A stretch of DNA of 64,000 bases, taken from assembly GCA_028023455.1 (NCBI GenBank), contig JAQFVV010000204.1, positions 1,769,001 through 1,833,000 of the forward strand. The letters are read 5' to 3'. The notes beneath the pieces are model-generated. The model worked only from the letters and a program-made list of their open reading frames with translations, searched no databases and was not told the DNA's origin. Positions 1 through 12,671 of this stretch are shown here, in pieces. The DNA is from Epiperipatus broadwayi. Lineage: Eukaryota > Onychophora > Udeonychophora > Euonychophora > Peripatidae. The translations under genes and the position numbers were made by a program. Each line of letters begins with the position of its first letter. The first letter of the stretch is position 1.

Positions 1-2521
1 TATTTGTTACATTTATAAACACAAGCTTTTTAAATTAAGTCATGTGACATCTGACTTGATTTTTTTTTGTGTGTATATATTTTTATATAAGTGTTAATCA
101 TAAAATATGTTTAAGAAGCCATTTTTAAATGCTTTATAAAATAAAATTTTCTATTAAGCATTAATATTAGAGACTTTTAATTTTGATATTGATTATATAA
201 TATGCTATTTGAACAATGACAGCAATGACTATATTTAGTTATCTATAAAAATAAAGCTAATAAAATTTTTACAGTTTCTAATTTATAATAGTCAATTTAC
301 AGAAGCATATATAAGGTTATAATATATATACCATATTATTTTATATTTCATATATATGATTGTAGTCATTAGAAAGGAAAGAAGTTGTCTAACTAATGTC
401 TTTTAAGACAAATTAATTTATTAATTTTAAACTGCATCCACTCATTAAATGAAATGTAATAATTTTTAACTTAATAAAAATAATTAAACATTTATTTATT
501 AAAAGATAACTATTGTAAATGAACATTTATTAAAAATATTTTTAAAAAAATGAAGTTGTTATAAGTGAACTTGCTTTGGATGTGATTAATATAAAGTATT
601 TTACACATTTATATTAAAAAGTGACAGAAAAAAGTTTTTATTTTTAATACATTTAGTGATTTTGCCTATAAAATTATTGATTTATTTTTCTTGGTGTGAT
701 GGAAGAAGAGTATGATTTGTTTTAACTATTATAAATATTAAAAAAAGAAGAAAAGCCAAACTAGAACAAGAAGTTGCAACTTGTATTGAGAAAACGAGAC
801 TTAAAATTGAGACAACACTTTTTCACCCGAATTATCAATAATGTATTGACAACTGTCGCTTTTAAAGAAGTGAATCTCTTGCTGATTTTATAAAGGTTTA
901 ATATACCATAAAACATCTTGTCTCTTCCACTTTGATATGATTAACATCAAAAATGTTCACAATGACAGTTAAAATATTTTAACTTTTTCTAAATAGAGAG
1001 ATAAAATTAATGATGGTTAAACTTAGCAATTATTCGTATAAATCATTTGCTTTTTTTAAAAAATGAATTCAAGCATAACACAATTTTAAATAATTTTGAA
1101 GCTGAATTTTAGTTTTTATTGGGAATATGCGATAAACTGGAGATTCTTCAATATAAATATATGTAGATTACAAATGAATAAACTACTAAAAGAAATACTC
1201 TTAACAAAATAAAAATTTATCCTTTAAATTATATTTATAGCGATGTTAGATGGCATGCCAAGTGATAGTACACACAATAATTATGTGTAGTTATCATAGA
1301 ACATAAAATAATTATAGCATTTCTTTATACTTTGACATTATCAAAGATGTAGAGATAGCAATGAAGAAGATAGTTTTTCTTTTATTGCTAGTACAGATTT
1401 TAGAATAAATTAATGAATTTGTTTAAAAAAAATTGAAAAATTAATTCTACCCCCCTCCACACACACACACACATAAAAAGCAATAACTGTTTTTTTTGGG
1501 GGGAGGGTACAAATAATAGTATTTATGAAATTAAAATAATATAGATAAAAACTTTGATTTCCAGTATCATGCAAAAGATTACAAGAATCAATTTATATGT
1601 TTTGTGAGTGAAGTTAATTATCTTAACAAAACTTTCATTTTTTAAATTTTTTTATAATGTAATAGCATTTGATGAGAGGGTACCCATAAAAACTGAAAAA
1701 AATTTGAGGGCACTTGTAACACAGGCTTCTGCTACTATGTGAATATTTGCAGAACCCTTCTGAGTTAGTATGCCAGTCAACATTGAAAAGAAAGATTGCC
1801 TTCAGTGATTAGTTGTTTATTATTTCATCTATTTTGTGATGGCTCAATCACATTAGGAAGACAGTTGCTATGAATAAATCACAAGTTTATGACCAGAAAG
1901 ACAGTTGCCTAATTCTGTGTTATGCTTTGAAGCAGTATTTTGAAGCTCTGGTTATGATCAGAAATAAAGCAGCAATCCAACCAATGGAAAACTCCCATTT
2001 CTCATTTCAAGAAAGCATGATTTATAATGGCAAATTGTTTATTTGATGTGAGACGGATTGTGTATTAAAAATTTTTATATTAGATTTAGCAAAGGTCATA
2101 TATTTTTATGTGTATAAAATCCTCATATTTATAAAATATGTCAGCATTTAAATCCATATAACAACTTAGATAAGAAATAAAACTGTTTGATTTAAAAGCT
2201 GACAATATTATAATACCTATCAATAAATTGCTAATTAATTTTCTCTAAACAATTACAAAAAAAACAGTCCCATTATATAACATGGTATAACTGTGTTCAA
2301 AAAAACCTTTATTTTCAAACTATAGCATGCTTATATTTAGGCAGAAAAATTATATAATATCATAGTTAATGCATAAAATAATTTATTCATTTTAAACTTA
2401 AGATAAATAATATATGTATTGGATTTAGTTATGTAGCCAATAATAAATGTTTGTTGTTATTGTTAATTTATTTATTAAAAATATCAACTTACTTGTTTAT
2501 AGAGTTAGATATGTTAATCTT
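1..2521. other. AT-rich spacer, no gene seen
   Basis: I see no open frame with protein-like content in this stretch. It consists of A/T runs and short simple repeats. The segment near 1,730-1,990 is slightly richer in G and C and carries two near copies of a GACAGTTGC phrase (about 1,861 and 1,901), but I cannot assign it to a family. Confidence 0.6.
1450..1507. repeat. C-run, (CA)n and G-run simple repeat
   Basis: A short C tract runs into about eight CA dinucleotides (1,458-1,473). It is followed 20 bases later by a T8 run and a G-rich stretch (GGGGGGAGGG). These are simple-sequence repeats with no coding sense. Confidence 0.85.
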
Positions 2522-3174
2522 TAATATTAATAAGCCAATAAGCTAATGCACATGTGCTTTGTAGATTTAACTATATAAATGAATATTCCCACTTTCCAAA
2601 CACCAGATAAAGTCTTTGTGAAAAGATAGAATGAATCCATCTATCTTTTTGACCCAAACGTTTATGTATGGTCAAATCTTAAGTGGTTGGAAATGAGAGC
2701 ATGAAGATGTTAATTGATCACTTTAAATTACTTTTTTACTATGTGAATGAATGATGCTTGCGAAATTTCTAGAATTTATGATACATCATTCTTATTAAAT
2801 TAAACATATGTAAATAAGACATTTATTTTATATAGTGCGATGTTTTTATAAACTGTAATATCAATAAGCCAATAAGATAATGCACATGCGTCATTCATTC
2901 ACATAGTAAAAAAGTAATTTAACGTGATCAATTAACATCTTCATGCTCTCTTTTCCAAGTACTTAAGATTTGTCCATATATAAATGTTTGGATCAAAAAG
3001 ATAGATGGATTCATTCTATCTTTTCAGAAAGTCTTTATCTTGTGTTTGGAAAGTGGGAGTATTCATTTATATAGTTAAATCTACAAATCACATGTGCATT
3101 ATCTTATTGGCTTATTAATATTACAGTTTATAAAAACATCACACTATATAAAATAAATGTCTTATTTACATATA
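2522..3174. repeat. Foldback cluster with about 235-bp inverted arms
   Basis: The arm at 2,522-2,758 is repeated in inverted orientation at 2,888-3,122, with scattered mismatches and a spacer of about 130 bp. A further inverted pair lies outside it: the module starting CATATGTAAATAAGAC (2,805-2,888) matches inverted sequence at about 3,092-3,174. The right arm therefore serves both pairs. This suggests that two copies of a small terminal-inverted-repeat element inserted in opposite orientation, or that one nested in the other. No ORF is present. I infer a non-autonomous foldback or MITE family whose superfamily I cannot name. Confidence 0.8.
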
Positions 3175-4329
3175 TTAATCTTGTAGAATAATAATTCTTT
3201 TTATGGTGAAAAGTTTGTCCCACATTATAGTTCACTTTTAGTTACCATAGAACAAATAATTTTTTTTGATGAGGGAGAGGGTAATATTAGACTTTAAAAA
3301 AATTATTGGCTTGCTATAAAGCTATTTTAATTTTATAAACAAATTCTATATTTTAAGCAACTAATTATTGAATTTATTTATATCATGATACTATGGTCAT
3401 ATTATATTTTAAGAATTTGTTGTAGCAATATTATTCATTTACAGGCAAAATTATTTTTAAACATTTGTAATTCTATTATTGAAACTAGTACTTTGTTTTT
3501 AATATTAATATTTTGAAATATTTTTGCATGAGTAACTGGAACAATATAATAAAGAGAATATATAGTATTTAATACAAATAGTCATTTTTTAATACTAATA
3601 TTAGGGTATGTGTGCATGAGTGTTTTAAATAATGGAGAAATTCATTATATATTTATATAAAATGATTTATTCTATTTATTTTGTTAAAATTATGTAATAT
3701 TTTTGTGTCTAAATCATAATGTGCATCTAAAAGTTAACATTTTAAAGCAAGGTTTCAAATACTATAGGAATAAACATAAAACTATATGTTCAAAAAAATG
3801 TCATAGCAATAACCTAAATAAATCAAAAGTTATAAATATGCATTAACACATTCAAAAGTAGCTGCTTCTACTTCTGGTTTGAATTTATCAACTTCTATAT
3901 AATTTATTAAAACATTATGTGTGAACATTTAAATAATACTTTAAATAATACTTCAGTATTAGTCCCGCAACATAGGAGGGATGGTACACCTTTTTACATT
4001 CATGATAAATGTCTAACTTTGGAATCCTATTAAATAAACCCTGCAATCTTATCCAATCTTATCCAATAACATGATAAGTTTACACTTTCATTTATTGCAG
4101 ATTTCATTTGGACAAGTTCTTCTCAAAGTGTTTTTTACTTCAATGCTGATATTTATTTTTTTATTTTTTTTTAAACAGTACAAAATGTTGAACATTTGGA
4201 GTTTACCCATTAATGAAATCAATGTGGTTCAATACATCCATATTTTGGGCAAGCAATAGTATTGTAACATTTGTGGATGTCATAATAAAATAGGTCTTCA
4301 TAAGAGAACATGGTTCCATTTTTGACAGC
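3175..4329. other. AT-rich spacer; possible 5' part of the Merlin remnant at its end
   Basis: Mostly A/T-rich sequence with no recognisable coding content. The last 250 bases (from about 4,075) may hold the eroded N-terminal half of the transposase described next, because the frames there are rich in hydrophobic and aromatic residues. I could not match specific motifs. Confidence 0.45.
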
Positions 4330-4725
4330 TATCTGATTTATTTACAGCTGGTTTCATAAATTAATATCCATAGAATGGGGTAAAATGGAGCTTAGGTTTA
4401 GCAGAGAAAAATGTAAAATTGGAGGGCCTAACAAAATCATTGAAATTGATGCAACCTTTTGCACAGAAAGAAAAATAACCAAACCAGATGAATTCTTCCA
4501 GAATAGGGAGACTGATGAGTGATTCATCATGAGAATTCATGATAGAACAGCAGCAACTCTGATGGAAGTCATCAAACAAAATGTGAATGAAGAATTGAAA
4601 ATTTTTTTTGGACTGTTGGAAAGCCTATAAAACTGCTAAATTATGAGCTGTTGGTTACCAGCCATTTTCATGTGAATCATACTGGATGACATCAAAAAAA
4701 TTAATCCACCACATTGAAGTAATAA
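4330..4725 (+). pseudogene. Merlin / ISXO2-like DDE transposase remnant
   Basis: A plus-strand frame reads KIGGPNKIIEIDATFC (about 4,413-4,460), then after an in-frame stop RTAATLMEVIKQNVNEE (about 4,542-4,595), then in a shifted frame DCWKAYKTAKL (4,611-4,643) and FHVNHTG (about 4,667-4,687). This order, G-G-P-x-K-I-x-E-I-D, then R-x-A-A-T-L, then D-C-W-K-A-Y, then V-N-H, is the core of the ISXO2-like transposase domain of IS1595/IS1016 elements and the eukaryotic Merlin transposons. The first catalytic Asp (4,448-4,450) and second (4,611-4,613) are kept. The region expected to carry the third catalytic residue is lost after about 4,725. At least one stop and one or two frameshifts make it inactive. 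No terminal inverted repeats were located. Confidence 0.8.
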
Positions 4726-7700
4726 TAAAAGTACAATAATTTAATATTTTTTTTTGGTTTTAAAAAAATACATTTACTACTTATTAACATTTCTGGTAAA
4801 GCTCTTATGCAGGCATTATATTGCACAATCATGTGTTAAATAATTCTCCATTTTGGTAAAAATAAAAAATTTTACTTTTAGTCTCCATTTTAAAACAAAT
4901 TTCATCTACTTAAAATAAAGTACAACAGACAAATTCATTGTTTCATCATGACAATTCTTGTTATATATTACACGGTAAGTGTTTTGTAATTTAGTGATTG
5001 TTTTGTCTATATTTAAAGTAACATTTGGGAATTGCATAAAACTTTTTAAGATTTATTTCTGTGTGAAATTCATATTTTTAGTATTGTTAGATTTAGTATG
5101 ATGCAATTACTGTGATGTATTAGAATTATTATGCTTTTCACATATGTATTCAGACTGCTGATAACACATGGTCTATTTTGATAAATTTATCATTTTAGTT
5201 TGTACAAGATCCAAGTGTACACATTATTTGATCAGATCACAAAAATTAGAAAGTTATCTGTGGATTTTTATGAATGTCAAAAAATGTAGCAGGTCTACTG
5301 CCATTTTCCATTTGACCTAAAAGCCATCCTTGAAACATATATTTTAAAAATAATCTACTAACTATCCTTAAAAAAATATTTTAAATATCAACTGTCATAA
5401 GAAACTGCTAATTTATTTCATCAGATTGTTATAGTTTATGGTAAACAACCCATATAAACACTAGACTAAAAAAAAATTACCTTCACATCTAATTGCTAAT
5501 GAATTTTCTTACAATCTTTTTCATTTGTTTTCATGGAATTCTGCAAAACAAGATATTTTGGAATCAGTCAAATCATTTATGAACTTTATTTAAAGATAGT
5601 ACTGAAACATTAATATATTTTTTGTATAAAAGAGAGAGAGAGAGAGAAAATATATGCTAAATTTGTATAATTTATTATCATTTTTAATGTTATTATTATT
5701 TTTTGAAAGTATATTTTAGCACTTCTCAGGAGCATGCAAATATGAAGAACAGGTATATATATTTGTTTAATAATATACAGTTATAGTGCATGCATTACAT
5801 TTATTTGTGTAAAAAAAAATCCTTTGGATGATAGTGAGCTGAGTTTATATTTAAAGATAAGGTATTTCTCTAGTTATACATAGATAATATTTTATATTTA
5901 GAAGTAGCAACTTTTTTGCATTAGTATACATGTAGTTAAATGATTTAAATAAATATGGGATATATAAAATTGCTGTTATAGCATTGCTTTAAGAGATGAT
6001 ATTTATAGAAATATTTCCAAGATTTAGTTCAGAATAAACCATATTTAGCAGAACAGAGCCAAATTTAATTAAATCACCAACATCAAAAAATACATATTCT
6101 TGATTCATTTTAAATTGATTTATTACTAATAATTTTTTAGCTTGGCAAAATACATATAATCTTCATTATTTTTCATAAAGAATTAGATATATCTGACAAA
6201 TATAGAATACAGGGATTCAGACAGATGTATATAAAAAATATTTCCAACCGAATTTTAAATGTAAAAAAAAAATTTTTGTGGTTTGATTTTTGGATAGGTT
6301 TAAATTATGTTATGTGCAAAGAAGCAGAAGATAGTAAATAAATAATCATTCATATTTTCTTTTAAAGTAATGAATACTTATTTATTTTTTATTTTTTTCA
6401 TTTATAATTTATTAATGCCAATAAAATTTGAATTTATTTATTAATTAAATTGGTCTTCACATTTTTAAGATATAAGATTATATTCCTTATCATACATTTA
6501 TTTGGGTCACATATTAAAGAGATAAAACATTAAAATATATATTTAATTTATATTTTATCCTGAGATATTTGAATAAACATTTATTTTGAAGATTGATTAA
6601 AGTATGTATTAGCCATGGTGTTCTTTGAAAGAATTAGTATTACACATTTCTCATTTACGGTTAGAGAAGCTATTTATTAAACATATAAGAAGTACATCTA
6701 TAAAGAACAATTAAATAATTAATTTTCTTATTTTGCATTAAAATATTTATAATAAAATAAAATGTTTTTTTCTGCATTATCTATTTTAAAAAATGTTGTT
6801 GGTGGTTTTTTTTTTACTAATTGTAATAATAATTAAAAGATTTGTATCAAATGATGCTATTCAGATGATTATATGAATGCATTGAGAAAATTTGGTCTAA
6901 TATTCTGGCTATGAATATGTAATACAAACTAACTTTGAATGTTTGAGCACAAATGATATTGGGGGGTGGGGCATCTTTTTATAAACATATATGCCAATGT
7001 GAAAAAACTCATTTTATTTTATCTATTTATAATAAATGTTTGAATGTTAAGTTGATATAAATGAGTCAAATGCCTGTTCAAATATTTATTATTAAATAGC
7101 AATTAACTTATCTAGTAAATATAGTAATTTATTAAATAGCAATTGAAATTTGCAATTAACATCCTTCAGGCTATCAAAATAAATTGTACATATAACAATA
7201 TTGCTAATTTTAATTCTGTAATTAACTATTCTCATTCTATCACAAATAATGATCTAACAAGTCATACAAGTCTGTGTTTTTATATATAGGGTTGCTTTGA
7301 ATATTAAACTATTTTTAATTAATTAATGTTATTGATATCAGCAATAGAAGTCTTCTATTTTTGTTTCATATTCACTTTATTATAAAAAAATATTTTATTC
7401 CATCTATTTATAATAAATATTCAAATAAAAGCTCAATAAAAATGGGTTTGCATGATTGTCTTTGCCTTGCAACATATTATATTTTTTATCTATTTATTGA
7501 GATTTACTATCTTTTGGATTCTCAAAGTAAATGATTTTTCTCTGCCTTTATGTACAATTGTTGTATAAAGCACTGTTATGGAATGCTTTATATAAAATAT
7601 GTGTATTCGTTATTATAGTACAACATGTTATGACTGCATTGAAGATGTAATCTATTCTTACACAATGTTGCTCTTGATGTCAGCGCTTATTATTTGTATA

Positions 7701-8348
7701 TATTTTTTGCTCTACTCTAATCGAAAATAAATCTTTTTTACCCATATATATAGAAAACGACGCATACTTTAAGTACCAATTCTGGTATTTTCTGATATAT
7801 ATTATTTTTAATATTGCCTTTTGTTATTGATATTTTAATGAATTATTATATTTATGTTTGAATTATGTTAAATAATTAAATGAAGTAAATATTGTAAATC
7901 TAAATTATTCAGTAAGAAATAACTTTTGTTTTTGTTAAACTAATATATAAAACATAATAATTATCGGGTTTTTTAATTTTAATTTATTTGATGTTATTTT
8001 TTATCAACCTGAAAGACGTTCCCAGTGTTTTTGGTAAAAAGCTTTTAGATGATGCAAGGATTCAACCGTGTTTTGATTTAATAAAGAGAGGGGGGGGGTA
8101 TTTCTTTAAAAAAAAATTCTTAATTTACAATCTTTTTTAATTGTGGGGGAAAAAAACATATTTTTAGTATTTTTGGAAAGGAATTTTGCGTCTGATCTTT
8201 GTAAATATGAGGATATTAAATATCTTATTATAATATGGGTATTTAAAAGCAATAACGGAATTCTAAACAAATTACTTACATTGAATTATATTATTTAGCT
8301 TTAAAAAATATTATTGCAAAATAATGACTGACGCATATTTCAAACAAT
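4726..8348. other. AT-rich spacer, no gene seen
   Basis: No coding sequence or transposon motif was recognised. It holds a short (AG)n tract at 5,630-5,647, a G-rich tract at about 6,961-6,970 and a G9 run at 8,090-8,098. The rest is A/T-rich with many short A and T runs. Confidence 0.6.
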
Positions 8349-8432
8349 TATGTGCTTGAGTGTATCAGTGTTATTAGATAGAGTGGAGAGTGGTGGGTTA
8401 TGTGAAAGTCTGTGCTCATATACCCTATAAAC
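8349..8432 (+). repeat. Solo fragment of the 9-kb foldback family
   Basis: About 80 bases here match the outer part of the right arm at 9,410-9,490 (shared phrases GATAGAGTGGAGAGTGGTGG and AGTCTGTGCTCATATACCC). It is a truncated, same-strand copy of the repeat described at 8,913-9,526. Confidence 0.85.
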
Positions 8433-8828
8433 AATTATCTTGTAAAAATAGTGCAAAATATTTAAAATTCATTATTCAATAAAATAATATTCTTCGAACA
8501 TAAAAATTATTAAAGTATAACTTTTATGATATAAAAACACTATATCTCACTAAGCATAAAAGATCTTCAATATTTAATCAAATATTATACTATATGTGAA
8601 TAAAAAATACACTTGCAATTAGAGACTTTGACACATTACAAGTATTAAAAATATATAAATTTGGGAATAGGCTTTGTAATTATATATATTTATTGAAATA
8701 TTGTTTATATAAATATTAAATAATAATTTGTAAATCCATTTAGAATTTGTATTTTTAAATTTGTTCTATTTATAAACGGAATGAAGGAAAAAGATGTACT
8801 AAAAGTTTTTTTGTTTCTCATCTGTCAT

Positions 8829-8910
8829 GGCATTAGCCGGGAAGCGAACCCGCTAACCCGGGACAACTGTTTGTAAAGCGGCTGTTGCTGACCTCTCGAC
8901 TACCAATACT
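8829..8910 (-). repeat. tRNA-derived head (SINE-like tRNA pseudogene)
   Basis: On the minus strand, 82 bases have tRNA architecture. There is a box A-like TGGTAGTCGAGAGG (8,905-8,892), a CTTTACAAA anticodon-loop-like segment that would place TAC (Val) at the anticodon, and a box B-like GGTTCGCTTCC (8,850-8,840). Removing an 8-base insertion in the T arm would restore a perfect CCGGG / TTCGCTT / CCCGG stem-loop and bring the length to 74. The acceptor ends pair only partly. It abuts the foldback arm directly and no CCA end is visible. I read it as the pol III head of a SINE or an inserted tRNA pseudogene, not a working tRNA. Confidence 0.6.
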
Positions 8911-8912
8911 TG

Positions 8913-9526
8913 CAGGCTTATTATATACCTGTATCAATATATGTAATATATAGGGTATATAAGCACAGATTTTTACATAATCCACCACTCTCCACTCTAT
9001 CTCATAAAACTTAAACACTTTGAACACATATATGTCGAAAAGATAAATAATCGCCAATATCCGTATTTCGTGCTAAACCAGCCATCATTAGTTGGCCCAG
9101 ATTATCATCTCTACACATATATGCAATAAGAGCTCAGATATATATTAAGATAGCCAATCTTCATACTTTAATGAACAGGCTTCAATCCTTTGAGCATTCC
9201 ATTATCAGATTTTCAATTGGATAGAAGGTTGAAGAGTTGGAGTGTCAAGTGTATTGAAGCTTATCCATTCAAGTATGAAGATTGGCTATCTTAATATATA
9301 TCTGAGCACTTATTGCATATATGTATAGAGATGATAATCTAGACCAATTAATCATTGCTGGTTTAGCATGAAATACATATATTGGTGATTATTTACCTTT
9401 TCAACATATATGTGTCCAAAGTGTTTTAGTATTATGAGATAGAGTGGAGAGTGGTGGGTCATGTAAAAGTCTGTGCTCACATACCCTATATATTACATAT
9501 ATTGATACAGGTATATAATAAGCCTG
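8913..9526. repeat. Foldback element, two 276-bp inverted arms and 62-bp loop
   Basis: The left arm 8,913-9,188 is the inverted partner of the right arm 9,251-9,526. Both begin or end at CAGGCTTATTATATACC / its complement and close near GCTTCAAT. The 62-bp centre contains the phrase GATTTTCAATTGGAT. Identity between arms is high but imperfect. No coding sequence is evident. The left outer end touches the tRNA-like head, and the right outer end runs into a further partial copy. Confidence 0.85.
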
Positions 9527-9662
9527 TATTTCAGTTATTACATAGCAGAGATGTCTGCCCATCCCTTAATTATGTATTAAATGGATTTGTCCTGTACATG
9601 AGGGGTCAGAATGTCTTTAGGTCAACATTTGGTGTGATGAGAATTTTGGCCTCAGGGTGGCT

Positions 9663-9960
9663 TTTGGGCATTCCATCATAAGATTTTCAATTGGATGGAC
9701 AGTTGAAGAGTTGGAGTGTGGAGTGGATTGAACCCTGTCCATTAAAGTATAAAGATTGGCTATCTTAATATTTACCTGAGCACTTATTGCATATATGTGT
9801 AGAGATGATAATCTGGACCAACTGATTATTGCTAGTTTAACATGATTATTTATCTTTTCAACATATATGTGTTCAAGTGTATCAGTGCTATGAGATAGAG
9901 TGAAGAGTGGTGGGTCATGTGAAAGTCTGTGCTCATATACTATATATATTACATATAATT
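9663..9960 (+). repeat. Third, partial copy: loop plus right arm
   Basis: The loop phrase and the right-arm sequence of the preceding foldback recur here in direct orientation, offset by roughly 460-475 bases (9,195 matches 9,669; 9,435 matches 9,892). The copy ends inside the arm at about 9,960. The array thus looks like left arm, loop, right arm, filler (9,527-9,662), loop, right arm. Confidence 0.8.
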
Positions 9961-10275
9961 TACTATTATTTCTGCCATTTTTTAGTTTATGTTATATAAT
10001 GGCATATTATAAAAAACAATAATATATGATGATAGTCATTCTAATGTTAAATGTTATTTTAAAATGCATAGCATAACATAAATTATAAACTATTCATTTT
10101 CTAAATTATTACTTTTATAAATAGGCAGAATTATTATTCTTATAATTACTAAAAAATAACATAACCTAAATAATCTTACTTAATACTCACGTTATCATTT
10201 TTTAGTCTGATATTATATAGACTGAAATATTAGTAGAATTTTTTTACAATTTATTCTGTTATATTATTCAATAAA

Positions 10276-10300
10276 ACTGCATTTCTAATACAAATGCAGT
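10276..10300 (+). other. Perfect 9-bp hairpin followed by a T run
   Basis: ACTGCATTT and AAATGCAGT form a perfect 9-bp stem around a 7-base loop, followed within two bases by nine Ts. In bacteria this would look like an intrinsic terminator. In this animal-like, AT-rich context it is more likely coincidental or a small repeat remnant. Confidence 0.4.
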
Positions 10301-11167
10301 ATTTTTTTTTATATTATATTTAATTTATTGGTAATATCTTTTCTACTCTTAAGCATTTTAAATTTATATAAGCTCTAACTTACTTATAAGGATAACAAGT
10401 CTACATATAAACTTTCAATTATTTTTTATAATAAGAATTTTAGAACTTTTTTCTACTGAGAATAGTTTTATTTTTGACTTTTTTATGTCAAATGCATGAC
10501 CAGCAAATTATAACAAAAATAAAATTGCATTACCTTTCCTTGTTTAAACTTTCAAAATGTTTAAATATATAAATTATAATCAATATTTATGAAGCCATGG
10601 AATACAATTTTAGCTCTATTATTTCTAGTGTTTAAACGATTTATAAAACCAATCAGATTTTTGTTTATTAATATTTATAAAAAAATATATATAAGCAAAT
10701 TTAAATCGATCATTATTTTATGTTATAATTTGATACTAAAGATAAAATGAAATTTTCTTTAGAAAAAATAAATGCCTTTTTAACCTAATCATTATATGTT
10801 TTCTTATAATAAAAAAAAGACCTTTATGTTTTAGATTTTATATAAATATCATTAACATTATCAAAGATATGTACAATCTGTTTGTTATTTATTAAAAAAG
10901 TTTGAGATTTCTTCATTATGCAAATAAAATGGAATAATAAGACTTGTTTTAACAAAAACTTATTTTTTTATTAATTAAAGACATTTTGAGAAATCTTCAA
11001 AAACTGTGACTAGTAAAAAGATTACAAACAATCATATTGTGAAAAAATTTTAAATGAAAGTTTATAAAATTGAGCAAAAACATAGCATGTGAACAAATCA
11101 ATGAGTTTTTCATTTTTATAAGATGACTAATCTTAGAATTAATAATAAATTTATTAATAAGAATGCC

Positions 11168-11245
11168 TTTCAAATATAAAATATATATATTATTATTATT
11201 AATATCTTTCAAATATAAAATATATATATTATTATTATTAATATC
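11168..11245. repeat. 39-bp tandem duplication
   Basis: The unit TTTCAAATATAAAATATATA followed by an ATT run is present twice head to tail (11,168-11,206 and 11,207-11,245) and is essentially identical. This suggests a recent replication-slippage event. Confidence 0.85.
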
Positions 11246-12483
11246 TCTAAAGAAGTAAGTATAGCCTAAAAGTCATATAATACAGAAATGTTTAAATATG
11301 TTTATAGAGATTCCTTGAAAAACTAGATATAAAGTCTGATAAATTTTTATTAACTTGATATTTATAATATTAAAAAAAAAATTATTTTTTTTCCAATATA
11401 AAAATTCATTTTAGAAAATTATTGCTTTTTGTTTCTTATTAAAAAAATGTTAAAAATCCTTTTTTTTTTATTAATAAGATATATTTTATTTAATTGTATC
11501 AAATATTTTTTAACAACAAATTTAGAAATAATGTTAAATGTCCTTGTTTTAAATTTTGGATATTATATAAATTTTAATCATCATTTTATAATGATAGAAT
11601 TAAAATATATAAGATAAAAATGTGCAATCTTTTTTTTAAAAAAAGATAATAATAAAGAGCAATGGTGATAGGAAAACTTTATTTGTAACATATTATTTGG
11701 AGATATGAATTACAATTAAATTGTGTTAGCAACTGTTTTAGAATTAGCTTATAAAATATATTAATGGCAATGTTAACTGTTTAATTAAGGAATAGCTTAC
11801 TTTTAATAACTGTGTCTACTTAGTTTTTCAATTAATAAAAAATAAAAATTTCTTTAAAATGTAAGGTAGAATTAAACATTGCAATTATTGAAATCTTAAT
11901 CTATTAAAATCTTCAGAACTTGATATTTTTAAAGATTGAATCATTGATAAAATGATAATTCTGTCTTATCATATTAAAAATAATGTAAGGTTAGTTTGTT
12001 TTAGTAGTAGTCATTCTATTCCAAAATAAAAATTATGATTAACCAAAATAAAAATTATGATTAAATAGTTTTATAGTAATATTAATAAATAAATTCTAAA
12101 AGATGTTATAGTAATAATATGCTCAACAAAAAAAAATTAAATATATCTTCATAATTTTCTATTTGAAATTTCAGCATTAACTTGATACCTTCAATCTCAT
12201 AGAAAGTATTAATGTTATTTTTAAAACACTTCATAAAATAACAGTTATAACTTTTTTTTTATAAAAAAATATTATTATCCAAACTTTTTAAAAATTATTT
12301 TCTCCAAAAGATTTAATTCCAAAATGTAAGACATTAAAATTATTTTCAAAAATGATGACATTTTACTAGTTCTTTCTTGATTATGATTTTTACTGAGGCT
12401 TTTTTATTATGCCCATGTTTAGTTATAATACTGCTTTTCTGGAATACTTGAACCAAATCTAATGCTTTTTTATTATCATCATC

Positions 12484-12484
<1 letters not shown>

Positions 12485-12535
<51 letters not shown>

Positions 12536-12585
12536 TAATAATAATAATAATAAATAATAACAGCAGCAGTAGCAGTAGCAGTAGA

Positions 12586-12671
<86 letters not shown>
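12485..12671. repeat. Long (TAA)n microsatellite with CAG/TAG interruption
   Basis: About 185 bases of ATA/TAA triplets are interrupted around 12,559-12,585 by CAGCAGCAGTAGCAGTAGCAG-like triplets and bordered at the far side by GCAGTAGTAGTACTAATAGTAG. The interruption keeps the 3-base period, so it probably arose by point mutation inside the array. The poly-Ile/Leu frame across it on the minus strand is an artefact. Confidence 0.95.

Larger units (their letters stand above)
9961..12484. other. AT-rich spacer, no gene seen
   Basis: No protein-like frame was recognised. A 22-base direct duplication lies at about 12,018-12,062 (phrase CCAAAATAAAAATTATGATT twice). A short tandem repeat and a small hairpin are listed separately. 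Confidence 0.6.

Noticed and set aside
8829-8910. Functional tRNA gene (Val, TAC)
   Set aside because: The acceptor stem is imperfect, the T arm has an 8-base insertion and the anticodon stem pairs poorly.
10276-10300. Hairpin plus T run as an intrinsic terminator
   Set aside because: No bacterial-type gene or operon precedes it and the region is animal-like AT-rich DNA.
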